The notes: generated by a model from the sequence alone, not told the origin. Positions 17,336 through 26,255 are shown, counted from the first letter of the stretch. The stretch is DNA of 45,939 bases from Patescibacteria group bacterium (GCA_028699085.1 JAQVVF010000009.1:1-45939); one strand, 5' to 3'. Program-made: numbers and translations.

Positions 17336-17665
17336 TTATCTAATAGGTGCTTCAATATCTTGAAGAGGAATACCTTCCTTTGGAATGTCATTTTCATCAA
17401 TTGAATCCAAATCTTCGTCATTCAAAATCATAATATTAGGCTCAATATTTGGTTTATTTAAATTTGTAGAATCTTTTTCTTCAGGAATGGCTGAATTTAT
17501 GTCTATATTAAATTCATTTGGATCGATCTTGTCCATTGGACCATAATAATGTGAAGCGGAATAATTCTGAAGAAAAATCAATATTAGAATGCAGGAAAAA
17601 ATGGTTATAAGCGTTATAATAATTAAGCCAACAATTAAGAAAATTTTTATGTTCCGCTGTTCCAT
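17336..17665 (-). CDS. Single-pass membrane protein with acidic tail
   Basis: A 109-residue protein with one hydrophobic helix (about residues 8-34) and an acidic, Asn/Pro-rich extracellular or cytosolic tail. No family is recognised. It lies 4 nt downstream of pilT in the same direction, so a role in pilus assembly is possible but unsupported. Confidence 0.6.
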   Translation of the reverse strand: MEQRNIKIFLIVGLIIITLITIFSCILILIFLQNYSASHYYGPMDKIDPNEFNIDINSAIPEEKDSTNLNKPNIEPNIMILNDEDLDSIDENDIPKEGIPLQDIEAPIR

Positions 17666-17669
17666 TTCT

Positions 17670-18722
17670 TTATAATAACATACTTAAATTTTTTTGATCA
17701 ATTGCATAAGACATAGCGCTTTCTTTACTAATAATTTTTGATTTAACTAATTCGGCTAATGAAGTATCAAGCGAGATCATACCTTCTTGCTTGCTAGTTA
17801 AAATAATATTATTCAATTGATATGTCTTGCCTTCGCGAATTAAATTTCTAGCGGCTGAATTAATTTTTAGAACTTCGGCGACAACAATACGTCCTGGCTT
17901 ATCTATTCTAGGAATTAATCTTTGAGAAATCATTCCTAACAATGAGCTAGCTAGCTGAAAACGGATTTGCTCTTGCTGATGAGGAGGAAATACGCCGACC
18001 ATACGATCGATTGTTTCTGATGCATTGTTGGTATGCAATGTCGATAAAACCAAATGCCCTGTTTCAGCTAATGTTGCTGCCGTGGAAATAGTTTCTAAAT
18101 CTCTCATTTCACCAACAAAGACAACATCTGGATCTTGACGGAGACAAGACTTCAGAGCTTGCGGAAAAGAATGAGTATCGAGGTGAACTTCACGCTGATC
18201 AATTAAACATTTGTCTTGAATAAAAGTGTATTCAATTGGATCTTCGATAGTAATAATGTGATCTGATCTTTGCTTGTTGATATAATCAATCATGGCAGCG
18301 ATAGTGGTTGTTTTTCCATGTCCAGCAGGCCCGCAAGAAATAAAGAAACCTTGTTGAGATCCAGCAAAACTTTTTAAAATTTCAGGCAAATTTAGCTCTT
18401 CGAAAGTTTTGACTTTAGCAGGAATTAATCTTAAAGATGCAGCTAAATAACTCTTTTGAAAATAGGCGTTAACACGAAATCTTCCTTGATCATTATAAGC
18501 GTAAGAAAAATCAAATTCCTTATCTTGAAGAAGAATTTCTCTTTGTTCATTTGTTAACAAACTCAAAACTAAACTTTCCGCTGTTTCTGGCGTAACTACT
18601 TCTTGATTGGCGATTGGAATAAGTTGATCGTTAACTCTTATTGTTGGCGGTTTGCCAACAGTAATGTGCAGATCAGAACCATTCTGCTTTACGACTTCAG
18701 CTAAAAGATCTTGAAGTTGCAT
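17670..18722 (-). CDS. pilT: Type IV pilus retraction ATPase PilT
   Basis: A 350-residue hexameric ATPase that powers pilus retraction. The N-terminal PAS-like domain opens with LLAEVVKQNGSDLHITVGKPP. The catalytic core has Walker A GPAGHGKTTT (131-140, with His and Thr where Ser and Ser are usual), the Asp box (IEDPIEYTF), Walker B DVVFVGEMRD and the His box GHLVLSTLHT (221-230). The retraction-specific motif near the C-terminus reads AARNLIREGKTYQL (AIRNLIRE family pattern). No pilB, pilC or pilM-Q genes are in the window. Confidence 0.96.
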   Translation of the reverse strand: MQLQDLLAEVVKQNGSDLHITVGKPPTIRVNDQLIPIANQEVVTPETAESLVLSLLTNEQREILLQDKEFDFSYAYNDQGRFRVNAYFQKSYLAASLRLIPAKVKTFEELNLPEILKSFAGSQQGFFISCGPAGHGKTTTIAAMIDYINKQRSDHIITIEDPIEYTFIQDKCLIDQREVHLDTHSFPQALKSCLRQDPDVVFVGEMRDLETISTAATLAETGHLVLSTLHTNNASETIDRMVGVFPPHQQEQIRFQLASSLLGMISQRLIPRIDKPGRIVVAEVLKINSAARNLIREGKTYQLNNIILTSKQEGMISLDTSLAELVKSKIISKESAMSYAIDQKNLSMLL

Positions 18723-18892
18723 ATTTAAAAATATAAAAAACTAAAAAAATAAAAATATTTTTGTTTTTTAAAAATAATATTCTGTTGTCAATTTTTAGTT
18801 TTAAAGTTATAAATTCTTAAACTTAATATAGCAGATAATTACTACTACATCAATTAAGATACCCACAGAATGAATAAATTAAAAATTTAAAT

Positions 18893-19360
18893 TCAAAATG
18901 AAAAATTATCGACTATTTCCAATATTGTTGAGTTAGAAAAACCTTTGTTACTTAAATAATAACCTAATTTGCGATAAATCGTTTTTTTGTCTTTTAATTT
19001 TAATTCACGCATTTTTTTGTCTGCTAAAATTTTAGCTAGTTCTAATTCTTTTTCTCCAGAATAATTTTTACCTAAAATTTGACTGGCTAAATCTTTGGAT
19101 ATTCCCTTTTTAACTAATTTTTTGTAGCATAACATTCTACCACATGGCCTGTTTTTTAATTCAAATTCTAGAAAAGTTCTGGCATATTCAGAATCATTAA
19201 GATAATTTTTGCTTAATAAATATTTTATAACCTGTGCAATTATTTCTGGCTGATAATTTTTCTTTTTTAATTTTTCTGTAATTTCAAAAACCGTTCTTTG
19301 ATATTGTGAGAGAAGTTTTTGAGAATAAATTATGGCTTGATTTAATTGTTGATTTGGCAT
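18893..19360 (-). CDS. recX: RecX family regulatory protein
   Basis: A 155-residue all-helical protein of the RecX family, which binds RecA filaments and inhibits their activity. The repeated three-helix pattern is visible, with LLSKNYLNDSEYARTFLEFELKNRPCG and LVKKGISKDLASQIL. Length is typical. recA itself is not in the window. The gene sits alone, and its start region faces the promoter for the gene at 19406. Confidence 0.88.
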   Translation of the reverse strand: MPNQQLNQAIIYSQKLLSQYQRTVFEITEKLKKKNYQPEIIAQVIKYLLSKNYLNDSEYARTFLEFELKNRPCGRMLCYKKLVKKGISKDLASQILGKNYSGEKELELAKILADKKMRELKLKDKKTIYRKLGYYLSNKGFSNSTILEIVDNFSF

Positions 19361-19365
19361 ATACT
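19337..19365 (+). promoter_or_regulatory. Promoter for the 19406 gene
   Basis: TTGATT (19337-19342), 17 nt, TATACT (19360-19365). It lies inside the recX start region on the opposite strand. The leader carries GAAAGGAGGAAGG directly before the ATG. Confidence 0.6.
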
Positions 19366-19405
19366 AATATGTTCTTTGAACAGAAAAGAAAGAAAGGAGG
19401 AAGGA

Positions 19406-19870
19406 ATGTCAGAATTCAAAGATGAAAATCAAAAGATGATGGAAAGATTTGAAGAAATTCGTTGCATGCCACTTGGAATGATAAGATCTACTGCTTTAAG
19501 GATCTTTTTTGAAAATGAAACTCCTCGAATTCCAGTGATTGTTGTGATTAGTCCGTTTGCTGTATATGGAGATCTTTCCGAAGAATTGCGACGTTTTGCA
19601 CACCGCTATCGATACAATAGACTTTCGGTGAAAGTTTTTCCCAATGGTTCTGCAATCGAGCGCTATGAATTTTTGCACCATAATTGTTCCGGATCTCGAA
19701 ATCATGAAGAATTTGAATCTGAAACTCATTATCATTTTATTTTTGAATCAGATGTAGAAGAAATTCTGGAATTTGTTCTTAAAACTGGTCCGAAATTGCT
19801 TGATGAAGTTCAAACAAGCCTAGATACGGCTCTAGCGGCAAAGGCTTTATTGCAAAAAATGGAAGGATAA
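19406..19870 (+). CDS. ORFan protein, strong SD, single-gene unit
   Basis: A 154-residue soluble protein; the ATG at 19406 is set by AAGGAGGAAGG, so upstream in-frame starts are rejected. There is no signal peptide or TM segment. The composition is acidic with several Phe/His-rich strands (HYHFIFESDVEEILEF) and a C-terminal helix. I do not recognise a family. The gene has its own promoter and terminator, like the ORFans at 3076, 20024 and 44260. Confidence 0.7.
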   Translation: MSEFKDENQKMMERFEEIRCMPLGMIRSTALRIFFENETPRIPVIVVISPFAVYGDLSEELRRFAHRYRYNRLSVKVFPNGSAIERYEFLHHNCSGSRNHEEFESETHYHFIFESDVEEILEFVLKTGPKLLDEVQTSLDTALAAKALLQKMEG

Positions 19871-19883
19871 TGGTTCATTTGTT

Positions 19884-19908
19884 TGAGGCGATCTTGCCTC
19901 TTTTTTTA
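19884..19908 (+). terminator. Terminator of the 19406 gene
   Basis: GAGGC / GCCTC stem with a 6-nt loop followed by seven T. Confidence 0.8.
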
Positions 19909-19957
19909 TTACATAATAAATTGCCTGTTGAATAATGTTTTTTATATCGGAGTTGAT

Positions 19958-19985
19958 TTTTCCATTATCAGGATTATCATATACT
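19958..19985 (+). promoter_or_regulatory. Probable promoter for the 20024 gene
   Basis: The -10 box TATACT at 19980-19985 is identical to that of the preceding ORFan unit. The -35 is less clear: TTTTCC at about 16 nt or TTGATT at about 21 nt upstream. The leader contains GAAAGGAGGAG before the ATG. Confidence 0.4.
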
Positions 19986-20023
19986 ATTAGAATACTGCAA
20001 GACACCGAAAGGAGGAGAAAAAC

Positions 20024-20287
20024 ATGGGAAACAACAAGCTTGATTTGCCCCTTTGCGACAAAGAAATTCTTGAAAAAGGCAGACTAGTATTTGTGCTCAT
20101 AGGCAAATCTGTAGAAATTGAAGAATGGGTGAAAAAACTTGCCAAGCTGACTAATGCTCCTATTGATTGGCATATGGTCGGGGGTAGAGCCTATATTCTC
20201 CATCTCGGCGATGACGAAAGTTTGGCTCGAGTCAATATGGAAATCAAATCGCAGCTTGAGAGAAAATCTGTATCATCTTCCAGTTAA
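20024..20287 (+). CDS. Small ORFan protein, strong SD, single-gene unit
   Basis: An 87-residue soluble protein with alternating strands and helices (LVFVLIGKSVEIEEWVKKLAKLT, then AYILHLGDDESLARVNMEIKSQLE) that suggest a small alpha/beta fold, and a Ser-rich tail. No family is recognised. AAAGGAGGAG stands 7 nt before the ATG. It is flanked by its own promoter and terminator. Confidence 0.65.
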   Translation: MGNNKLDLPLCDKEILEKGRLVFVLIGKSVEIEEWVKKLAKLTNAPIDWHMVGGRAYILHLGDDESLARVNMEIKSQLERKSVSSSS

Positions 20288-20310
20288 TTTTGATGCACTC
20301 TTTATCTAAA

Positions 20311-20334
20311 CCTGCGTAAAGACGCGGTTTTTTT
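20311..20334 (+). terminator. Terminator of the 20024 gene
   Basis: CC(T)GCGT / ACGCGG stem with loop AAAG and one bulged T, then seven T. Confidence 0.75.
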
Positions 20335-20373
20335 GTGGGAAAAAATTAGAAAAAATGATCGAGAAATTTAGAC

Positions 20374-20408
20374 TTGAATTATTATCTATCTAATATATAA
20401 TATATTAG
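20374..20408 (+). promoter_or_regulatory. clpC promoter with overlapping palindrome
   Basis: TTGAAT (20374-20379), 16 nt, TATAAT (20396-20401). A 19-nt odd palindrome (20390-20408, CTAATATAT around a central A) covers the -10 box and start point, which is where a repressor could bind. It does not look like CtsR or HrcA sites. Confidence 0.55.
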
Positions 20409-20425
20409 ATTTAAACATAAACCAA

Positions 20426-22924
20426 ATGATTGACGAAATACCAAAAATATTAAATAAATTTTCGACAAATTTGAAAGAAGCAATAAACATTGCTTTTTCA
20501 ACGGCGCAAAGATCTGGAACTAATCAATTGAGTTCTGATTTTTTGCTTTATGGATTAGCGTCTCAAAAAGGCGGAATTGCAGCGGAAATCTTGAAAAATG
20601 CTGGATTAAAAATTAATGAGCTAGAAGTAAAAATTATCAAGCAAAAAGATACATCTTCAAATGCTAATTTAGGAAAATTATTAAATAATAAAAATAAAAG
20701 TACTAAAAATGATGATTTTGTATCATTGACTGAAGATACAAAAAATCTGCTTCTTAAAGCATTTTCTTGCGCAAATAAGCATAATCATAAATTTATTGGC
20801 ACAGAACATTTATTATGGGCTTTTTTACAAATCAAAAAATGCCAAGCTTTTATTTTATTACGAGATTTAAAGTGCAATCTTAAATATATAGAAGAACAAG
20901 CTAACGTAATGTTGAAGAATACAGAAAAATTTGCGGATATGACAAAGCATTATGATGTATCGAATAAGAAAAATAAAGCTGCATTAAAATTTTATTGCAA
21001 TGATATTTGCGATAAAAATATCTTGAAAAATTCTGATAAGATTATAGGAAGAGAAAAAGAAATAGATAGAATTATTAATATTTTAGGAAGAAAGCATAAA
21101 AATAATCCTCTATTGATTGGCGAGTCTGGAGTTGGAAAAACAGCAATCATTTATGGATTAGCGAAAAAAGTTGCTGAAAAAAAAGTACCTAGCTTTCTCA
21201 AAGACAAAAAGATTTTTAAATTAGATTCGGCGAAATTAATTGCAGGAACAGTATTTCGAGGAGAATTTGAAATGCGATTAAAATCTTTGATTGACGAATT
21301 AGCACAAAATAAGAATGTAATTTTGTTTATAGATGAAATTAATTCAATAATTTCAATGGGACAAGCAAATGGAGCTTTTGATGCAGGCAGTATTTTAAAA
21401 CCAGCTTTGTCTTCCAGCGATTTACAAATTATTTGCACTTCTTCCTTTGCTGATTATAAAAAAACAATTGAAAATGATAATGCTTTAGTTCGAAGATTTC
21501 AAATAGTAAAAATTGCTGAGCCAAGCGAAATTGAAACAATTAAAATATTGAAGGGGTTAAAAAATAATTTTGAAAAATTTCATCGAACTAAAATTTCTGA
21601 TGAAGCAATTGAAAGTGCTGCATACTTATCAAAAAGATATTTGCATAATAGATTTTTGCCAGATAAAGCAATTGATGTTTTAGATGAAACATTATCTCGC
21701 TATAAAATTGAACACGGAAAGACAACAATCAATGGCGAATTAGCAAAGCTCTCCCAAAAGCTTGATGACATAAGAGCAATGAAAGAAAAAAAAGTGAAAG
21801 AAGAGAGATTTAAGGATGCTTTAATTTTAAAAAAAGAAGAATTGGCATTAAATGAAAAAATTAATCAGATCTTAGATGATACAATAAACTGGCCGGAAAT
21901 TTTTTCAACAGATATTGCCAAGACATTATCATTAATGACAGATATCCCCCTCGATACATTGGTTACAAAGGAAAAAGAGAAATTACTGAATTTGGAAAAT
22001 ATTTTGGGCAAAAAAGTAATTGGCCAAGAACAAGCAATTGAATTAGTCGCAAAATTTATAAGACGTGCTAGAGCAGGAATTTCTAGTCCAAATCGACCAA
22101 TTGGTTCTTTCCTATTCTTAGGGCCGACTGGAGTTGGTAAAACTGAATTGGCAAAAGTTTTAGCAATGGAAGTTTTTGGAAATATTGATGATTTGATTAG
22201 AATTGACATGTCAGAATTTAGCGAAAAATTTAATATTTCAAAATTAATTGGCGCACCTGCTGGATATATCGGCTATGAAGAAGGCGGAAAATTGACTGAA
22301 GCAGTTAAGCGAAAACCTTATGCTGTTGTTTTGTTTGATGAAATTGAAAAAGCACATCCTGATGTTTTCAATTTGTTTTTACAAGTTCTAGATGATGGCG
22401 TATTGACTGATGCGGCAGGAACAAAAGTTGATTTTAAAAATACGATAATTATTATGACCTCTAATACTGGCACAAAATCAATTACCAAGAATGCTGTTGG
22501 TTTTGGCGAGACTGAAAAATATAATCCAGAAAATTTTGATAAAACTTATGAGGAATATAAGCAGGAAATTTTGGCGGATGTTAAAAAGGAATACCGTCCA
22601 GAATTTTTAAATAGGATTGATAGAATTGTAATTTTTAAACCGCTAAGTCCGGAATCAATAAAAAAAATTATTGATTTGCAAATTAAAGAATTACAAAAAA
22701 GACTTTGGAATAAAAAGATTAAAATTGCAGTTTCCGATGTGGTAAAAAAAGAAATTGCTGATAAAGGTTTTGATTTTGAAAGAGGTGCAAGACCTTTGCG
22801 TGGTACAATTGGAGAAGTAATTGAAGATCCATTGGCTGAAGGAATTATTTCAGAAGAATTTGTTGAGGGAGCGTTGATTAAAGTTGATAAAGGGTTGAAT
22901 GGCGTAACGTTGAAAAATAGCTAA
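20426..22924 (+). CDS. clpC: ClpC-type AAA+ unfoldase
   Basis: An 832-residue Hsp100 protein that unfolds proteins for a partner protease or disaggregates them. The N-terminal Clp repeats span about 10-165. AAA1 carries Walker A GESGVGKT (232-239) and Walker B FIDEIN. A middle segment (about 450-485, MKEKKVKEERFKDALILKKEE) matches the UvrB/UvrC-like motif of ClpC. AAA2 carries Walker A GPTGVGKT (566-573), Walker B with D638-E639, and a C-terminal D2-small domain. No SD precedes the ATG. A ClpP gene is not in the window. A short AT palindrome follows before comF. Confidence 0.95.
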   Translation: MIDEIPKILNKFSTNLKEAINIAFSTAQRSGTNQLSSDFLLYGLASQKGGIAAEILKNAGLKINELEVKIIKQKDTSSNANLGKLLNNKNKSTKNDDFVSLTEDTKNLLLKAFSCANKHNHKFIGTEHLLWAFLQIKKCQAFILLRDLKCNLKYIEEQANVMLKNTEKFADMTKHYDVSNKKNKAALKFYCNDICDKNILKNSDKIIGREKEIDRIINILGRKHKNNPLLIGESGVGKTAIIYGLAKKVAEKKVPSFLKDKKIFKLDSAKLIAGTVFRGEFEMRLKSLIDELAQNKNVILFIDEINSIISMGQANGAFDAGSILKPALSSSDLQIICTSSFADYKKTIENDNALVRRFQIVKIAEPSEIETIKILKGLKNNFEKFHRTKISDEAIESAAYLSKRYLHNRFLPDKAIDVLDETLSRYKIEHGKTTINGELAKLSQKLDDIRAMKEKKVKEERFKDALILKKEELALNEKINQILDDTINWPEIFSTDIAKTLSLMTDIPLDTLVTKEKEKLLNLENILGKKVIGQEQAIELVAKFIRRARAGISSPNRPIGSFLFLGPTGVGKTELAKVLAMEVFGNIDDLIRIDMSEFSEKFNISKLIGAPAGYIGYEEGGKLTEAVKRKPYAVVLFDEIEKAHPDVFNLFLQVLDDGVLTDAAGTKVDFKNTIIIMTSNTGTKSITKNAVGFGETEKYNPENFDKTYEEYKQEILADVKKEYRPEFLNRIDRIVIFKPLSPESIKKIIDLQIKELQKRLWNKKIKIAVSDVVKKEIADKGFDFERGARPLRGTIGEVIEDPLAEGIISEEFVEGALIKVDKGLNGVTLKNS

Positions 22925-22950
22925 TATTAAATATTTAATATTGAATATTA
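22922..22950. repeat. AT palindrome between clpC and comF
   Basis: TAATATT words alternate in both orientations over 29 nt right after the clpC stop. It could form a hairpin; no T-run follows, and the TTG start of comF lies 4 nt downstream. Confidence 0.4.
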
Positions 22951-22954
22951 GAAA

Positions 22955-23662
22955 TTGTTAAAACAAATTCAAAATTTTTGTTTAGATACTCTATTCCCTA
23001 TTGAATGCATCTCATGTTCTGAAGAGGGTAAATTTTTGTGTGATCATTGTTTTGAAGATTTAGAATTAAACAGAAAACAGGATTGCCCAAAATGCCATAA
23101 AGAAACTAAATTAGGAAATTTTTGCAAAGAATGCAAGAATACTTCAAGGCTAAATGGCGTTATAGTTTCGGCGTCTTATGAAAATGATTTGCTGCAAAAA
23201 ACAATTCATACCTTAAAGTATAAATATATTGAAGAGCTGGCTAAACCTTTGGGTAACATTTTAATTTCTGGATTAAGAATGACTTTGTTCAAGGATAAAA
23301 TTGATAATGATTATATTATTTTGCCAATTCCTTTGCACAAGAAAAAATTTAGAGAAAGAGGTTTTAATCAGGCTGAATTGTTAGGTTTAGAGGTAGCTAA
23401 ATATTTTAAGCTGGCTTGTTTAAATAATGTTATTATTAGAATTAAAAATACTAAATCACAAATGAGCTTGAATCCAATTTACAGACGCAAAAATATTAAA
23501 GGGGCTTTTGTTTGCAATAAGCCTGAATTTATTAAAGATAAGAAAATAATTTTGGTGGATGATGTTTGTACGACTTCTTCAACTTTGGAAGAATGCGCTA
23601 AAGCAATCTATGATTATGGACCTCGAGAGATTTGGGGATTAGTTTTGGCAAGAGGAAAATAG
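22955..23662 (+). CDS. comF: ComF family phosphoribosyltransferase-like protein
   Basis: A 235-residue ComF/amidophosphoribosyltransferase-like protein, linked in other bacteria to natural DNA uptake. The N-terminal zinc finger region has CxxC pairs (CISCSEEGKFLCDHC, CPKCHKETKLGNFCKEC). The C-terminal PRTase domain has the PRPP motif IILVDDVCTTSSTLEECA. An in-frame stop precedes the TTG at 22955, so a TTG start is required. It probably follows clpC in one transcript. Together with the pilus genes, it is consistent with DNA uptake by the cell. Confidence 0.9.
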   Translation: MLKQIQNFCLDTLFPIECISCSEEGKFLCDHCFEDLELNRKQDCPKCHKETKLGNFCKECKNTSRLNGVIVSASYENDLLQKTIHTLKYKYIEELAKPLGNILISGLRMTLFKDKIDNDYIILPIPLHKKKFRERGFNQAELLGLEVAKYFKLACLNNVIIRIKNTKSQMSLNPIYRRKNIKGAFVCNKPEFIKDKKIILVDDVCTTSSTLEECAKAIYDYGPREIWGLVLARGK

Positions 23663-23752
23663 CATTGCTAAATTCACTAAAAAGTTATAAACTAATTTGC
23701 TGTTAAATAGATTCTAAATGTCCTTTGACAATCAGAAAAAGGAGAAGAAGCA

Positions 23753-24478
23753 ATGTTGCAAAAAATTTACGGCCATTCAGATATTGATGAAGTTGGACGG
23801 ATGTTTGAATCATGCAAAACAATAACTAATTTTAAAGATGACAAAGTTTATAAATTCAGCTTTTGGGGTTTTATAAAATCAGCGTGCACTCTACCTCTTA
23901 TTGTGTTTGAAGGCATAAATGAAGATAAAGAAGTTATATTTGCTGCAATTCTGGTGGGAGTAGCAATCACTGCTGTACTAAAATTGGCAAGATGCTGTGG
24001 TGATTTTTTGGGTTTGGGGCATAATAATTATGCTGTTGCAACAATTCTGTTCCTGAGTATAATAATCCTCTTTTTGGCTATGAAATTACGAAAAATTTGG
24101 AAGCTACGAAAACTTGCAGGTAATAAATTTACTAAGGCAAAATATGATATTTATGTTGCTATTAAAAATTATAATCTGGCAGTAGATAAGATTCAATTTG
24201 TTAATAGTTTCGGAACTATAGCTCAAAAAACATCAGCTCTTGAACTAGAACATAGAATGTCTTATTTGAAAGAGGCAATTGAAAAACAGATACCAGTGAT
24301 AAAGGGATTAGAATTGCTTCATGATAAAGCAAAAAATTTGCAAATGACAGGAACACTAAGAGAATCAACATATTTACCAGATTTTGTGCTAATGAACAAC
24401 GAAATAGAAACATTGACTTCCGAATTAGAGAATATGACTGCTGCTTTAGATATAGATGCAGCATTAAGATCTAGATAA
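23753..24478 (+). CDS. Membrane protein with two TM segments and coiled-coil tail
   Basis: A 241-residue protein. A 55-residue cytosolic N-terminus is followed by two hydrophobic segments (about 62-80 and 94-110) and a helical, coiled-coil-like C-terminal half (about 120-240). No family is recognised. AAAAGGAGAAGAAG precedes the ATG, a strong SD like those of the other plus-strand ORFans. A terminator follows at once. Its function is unknown. Confidence 0.7.
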   Translation: MLQKIYGHSDIDEVGRMFESCKTITNFKDDKVYKFSFWGFIKSACTLPLIVFEGINEDKEVIFAAILVGVAITAVLKLARCCGDFLGLGHNNYAVATILFLSIIILFLAMKLRKIWKLRKLAGNKFTKAKYDIYVAIKNYNLAVDKIQFVNSFGTIAQKTSALELEHRMSYLKEAIEKQIPVIKGLELLHDKAKNLQMTGTLRESTYLPDFVLMNNEIETLTSELENMTAALDIDAALRSR

Positions 24479-24492
24479 ATTATTTGATCTTT

Positions 24493-24521
24493 AATCCTAT
24501 ACTTAATATAGGATTTTTTAT
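24493..24521 (+). terminator. Terminator of the 23753 gene
   Basis: Perfect 9-bp stem AATCCTATA / TATAGGATT with a 5-nt loop, then six T. Confidence 0.88.
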
Positions 24522-24526
24522 TTAAC

Positions 24527-24590
24527 TTGATTTTAAGCTAGAAATGAGATAAGATATAAAAGAATTGAGAATAATTTTGTTATCTATAAT
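24527..24590 (+). promoter_or_regulatory. Promoter region of tRNA-Ser
   Basis: Two overlapping candidates: TTGATT (24527-24532) with 17 nt to TAAGAT (24550-24555), and TTGAGA (24565-24570) with a short 14-nt spacer to TATAAT (24585-24590). The second puts the start nearer the tRNA. Confidence 0.4.
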
Positions 24591-24612
24591 TTAGTTATTT
24601 TGTAATTGTTGT

Positions 24613-24701
24613 GGAGAGATCGCCTAGTGGCTATGGCAGGAGTTTGCTAAACTCCGCCTGCGTAAGCGGGCTCGTGAGTTCGAATCTCACTCTCTCCGCC
24701 A
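24613..24701 (+). tRNA. tRNA-Ser (anticodon GCT)
   Basis: Acceptor GGAGAGA pairs with TCTCTCC (24691-24697). The anticodon stem GGAGT/ACTCC encloses TTGCTAA, giving GCT for serine AGC/AGU codons. A long variable arm and the T-arm GTGAG-TTCGAAT-CTCAC confirm a class II tRNA. The discriminator G is at 24698. The following CCA (24699-24701) probably belongs to the integrated element. The minus-strand recombinase ORF stops inside its T-arm. Confidence 0.95.
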
Positions 24702-26255
24702 TTTTACAATTTCAGCGTTTTGGGCGGTGTTTGCCTTGCGGCTTCGCCGCTCGGCTGGCGCGCTACGCGCGCAAAGGGCTGATTTTGAAAGGATTTGCCA
24801 CGCTCCGCGCGGCAAAAAGGAAATGTTTTGGTTTTGGATTAGGAAGTTCGAACCAATCTTTTTTAGAAAATCCTGAATCCCTTCGGGATTTTTTTGCAAA
24901 GCGATAATTTTGGCTTGTTTGCTCGTTTTTATGAATTTGGCGGCGAGTTCGAACCGATTAACGCTTTTTTGCTCAAAAGCTGTTATTTTATCTTTCAAAA
25001 CTTGTTTTTGATTGACGAGTTTGTTTTTCACTTCTTGATATTCTCGGATATTCAAAACGCTTTCAAGGTAAGCGTTCATCAATTTTTCCAGCTTCTCGTC
25101 AATCATTTTTATTTCTTCTTGAAATTTTTGAGCAAAAAAGCGAGATGATTGCGCCTTTTCTTTTTGTTCTTTTTCCAATTCCGCCAACATCCAATCGGCG
25201 CAATCATCGGACAAAGAAACTTTTTGAATTTCCTTTTTTATTTGAGATGAAATTTTTTCTTCTCTCGTGAAAACATTTTGCGAACAAACATGATTCGGAT
25301 TTTTCTTGGTGCAATAATAATAAACATATTGCTTCCCGCTCTTTTTGATTTTTCTGTCCGCCGTTATTGTAAATCCGCACTCCGCGCAATGGAAAAATCC
25401 TCTGTAAAGAAAAAATTTCATCTTGTCCGTTTTTTGCGGCTTAGATTTTCTTTTCATCACTTCTTGGCATTCGTCAAAAAGTTTCTTTGTTATAATCGGT
25501 TCGTGCTTTCCGTTGTAAAATTCTCCGTTATATCGGATTATGCCGTAATAAAATGGATTTTGTAGCAAATACTGAAAATTTGAAACGGAAAGCAATCCGT
25601 CTCGCCGCCCTCGCAAACCAAGCCCGTTAATAATCTTTCGGAGATTTTTCAAGGTGTGATTTCCCGAAGCGTAAGCCTCAAATGTCTTTTTTATCAAAGG
25701 AGCTTTTTCCTCGTCCAAATAAATTTGTTTTGTTTCCCGATTATTCAAATATCCAAGTGGAGCCATTTGAGGCCAAAGTCCGTTTTTTAATTTTTGCCGA
25801 TGTCCTCGTTTGATATTTTCCGAAAGATTATCAACATAATATTTTGACTGCCCGAAAGCTATTGATAACATAAATTTTCCCTGTGGTGTTGGATCAAACC
25901 AGAAAGTCGGGAATTTTAGCTCTTGAATTATGCCAGTATCAACAAGATAAATGATTTGTCCGCCGTCTATGCTATTTCTTGCCAATCTATCGGGGTGCCA
26001 AGCTAAAATTCCCGTTGCTTCGCCCGCTTCAATTTTTTTCAGCATATCGGCAAACATGGGGCGACCAGGTTTCTTGGCTGTTTGTTTTTCAACGATAATG
26101 TCCACTACTTCCAAATTTTCTTTTTTAGCCAATTCTTGCAATTCAGAAATCTGGTCGCCAATGCTTCGCACTTGCCGATCTTCCGTGTCAGTGGATTTGC
26201 GGGCGTAGATGAAAAACTTTCTGGTTTGATTTGTTGTTTTGTTTTTGTTTGTCAT
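24687..26255 (-). CDS. Large serine recombinase (integrase)
   Basis: A 522-residue recombinase from the ATG at 26255; a TTG at 26270 would add five residues. The N-terminal resolvase domain has YARKST with the nucleophile S21, then GDQISELQ and WHPDRLARN. The Recombinase domain (about 160-270) and a zinc ribbon with C290, C293, C315 and C324 follow, then a coiled-coil segment. The final 50 or so residues are encoded by repeat arm A, and the TGA stop lies inside the tRNA-Ser T-arm. In the unintegrated form the frame would instead run past the core into arm B. It presumably drives integration and excision of this element. Confidence 0.93.
   Translation of the reverse strand: MTNKNKTTNQTRKFFIYARKSTDTEDRQVRSIGDQISELQELAKKENLEVVDIIVEKQTAKKPGRPMFADMLKKIEAGEATGILAWHPDRLARNSIDGGQIIYLVDTGIIQELKFPTFWFDPTPQGKFMLSIAFGQSKYYVDNLSENIKRGHRQKLKNGLWPQMAPLGYLNNRETKQIYLDEEKAPLIKKTFEAYASGNHTLKNLRKIINGLGLRGRRDGLLSVSNFQYLLQNPFYYGIIRYNGEFYNGKHEPIITKKLFDECQEVMKRKSKPQKTDKMKFFLYRGFFHCAECGFTITADRKIKKSGKQYVYYYCTKKNPNHVCSQNVFTREEKISSQIKKEIQKVSLSDDCADWMLAELEKEQKEKAQSSRFFAQKFQEEIKMIDEKLEKLMNAYLESVLNIREYQEVKNKLVNQKQVLKDKITAFEQKSVNRFELAAKFIKTSKQAKIIALQKNPEGIQDFLKKIGSNFLIQNQNISFLPRGAWQILSKSALCARSAPAERRSRKANTAQNAEIVKWRRE
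24696..24698. other. Left integration junction (attL core CCG)
   Basis: CCG is the only sequence shared by the tRNA end, the internal junction (26516-26518) and the right junction (32661-32663). Left of it is the tRNA; right of it is the same sequence that follows the internal CCG. A core of 2-3 nt fits serine recombinases. Confidence 0.7.
24696..24911. repeat. Outer arm A of the element, inverse of 26279-26518
   Basis: 24696-24850 (155 nt) is a perfect inverted copy of 26364-26518. Beyond it the two copies still share AACCAATCTTTTTT and GCAAAGCGATAATTTT blocks, but differ by small hairpins. The arm also encodes the C-terminal end of the recombinase on the minus strand and holds the C(TTCG)G-type hairpin 24738-24750. 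Confidence 0.9.

Noticed and set aside
24611-24907. 98-residue plus-strand frame starting in tRNA-Ser
   Set aside because: Runs through the tRNA gene and the antisense of the recombinase end.
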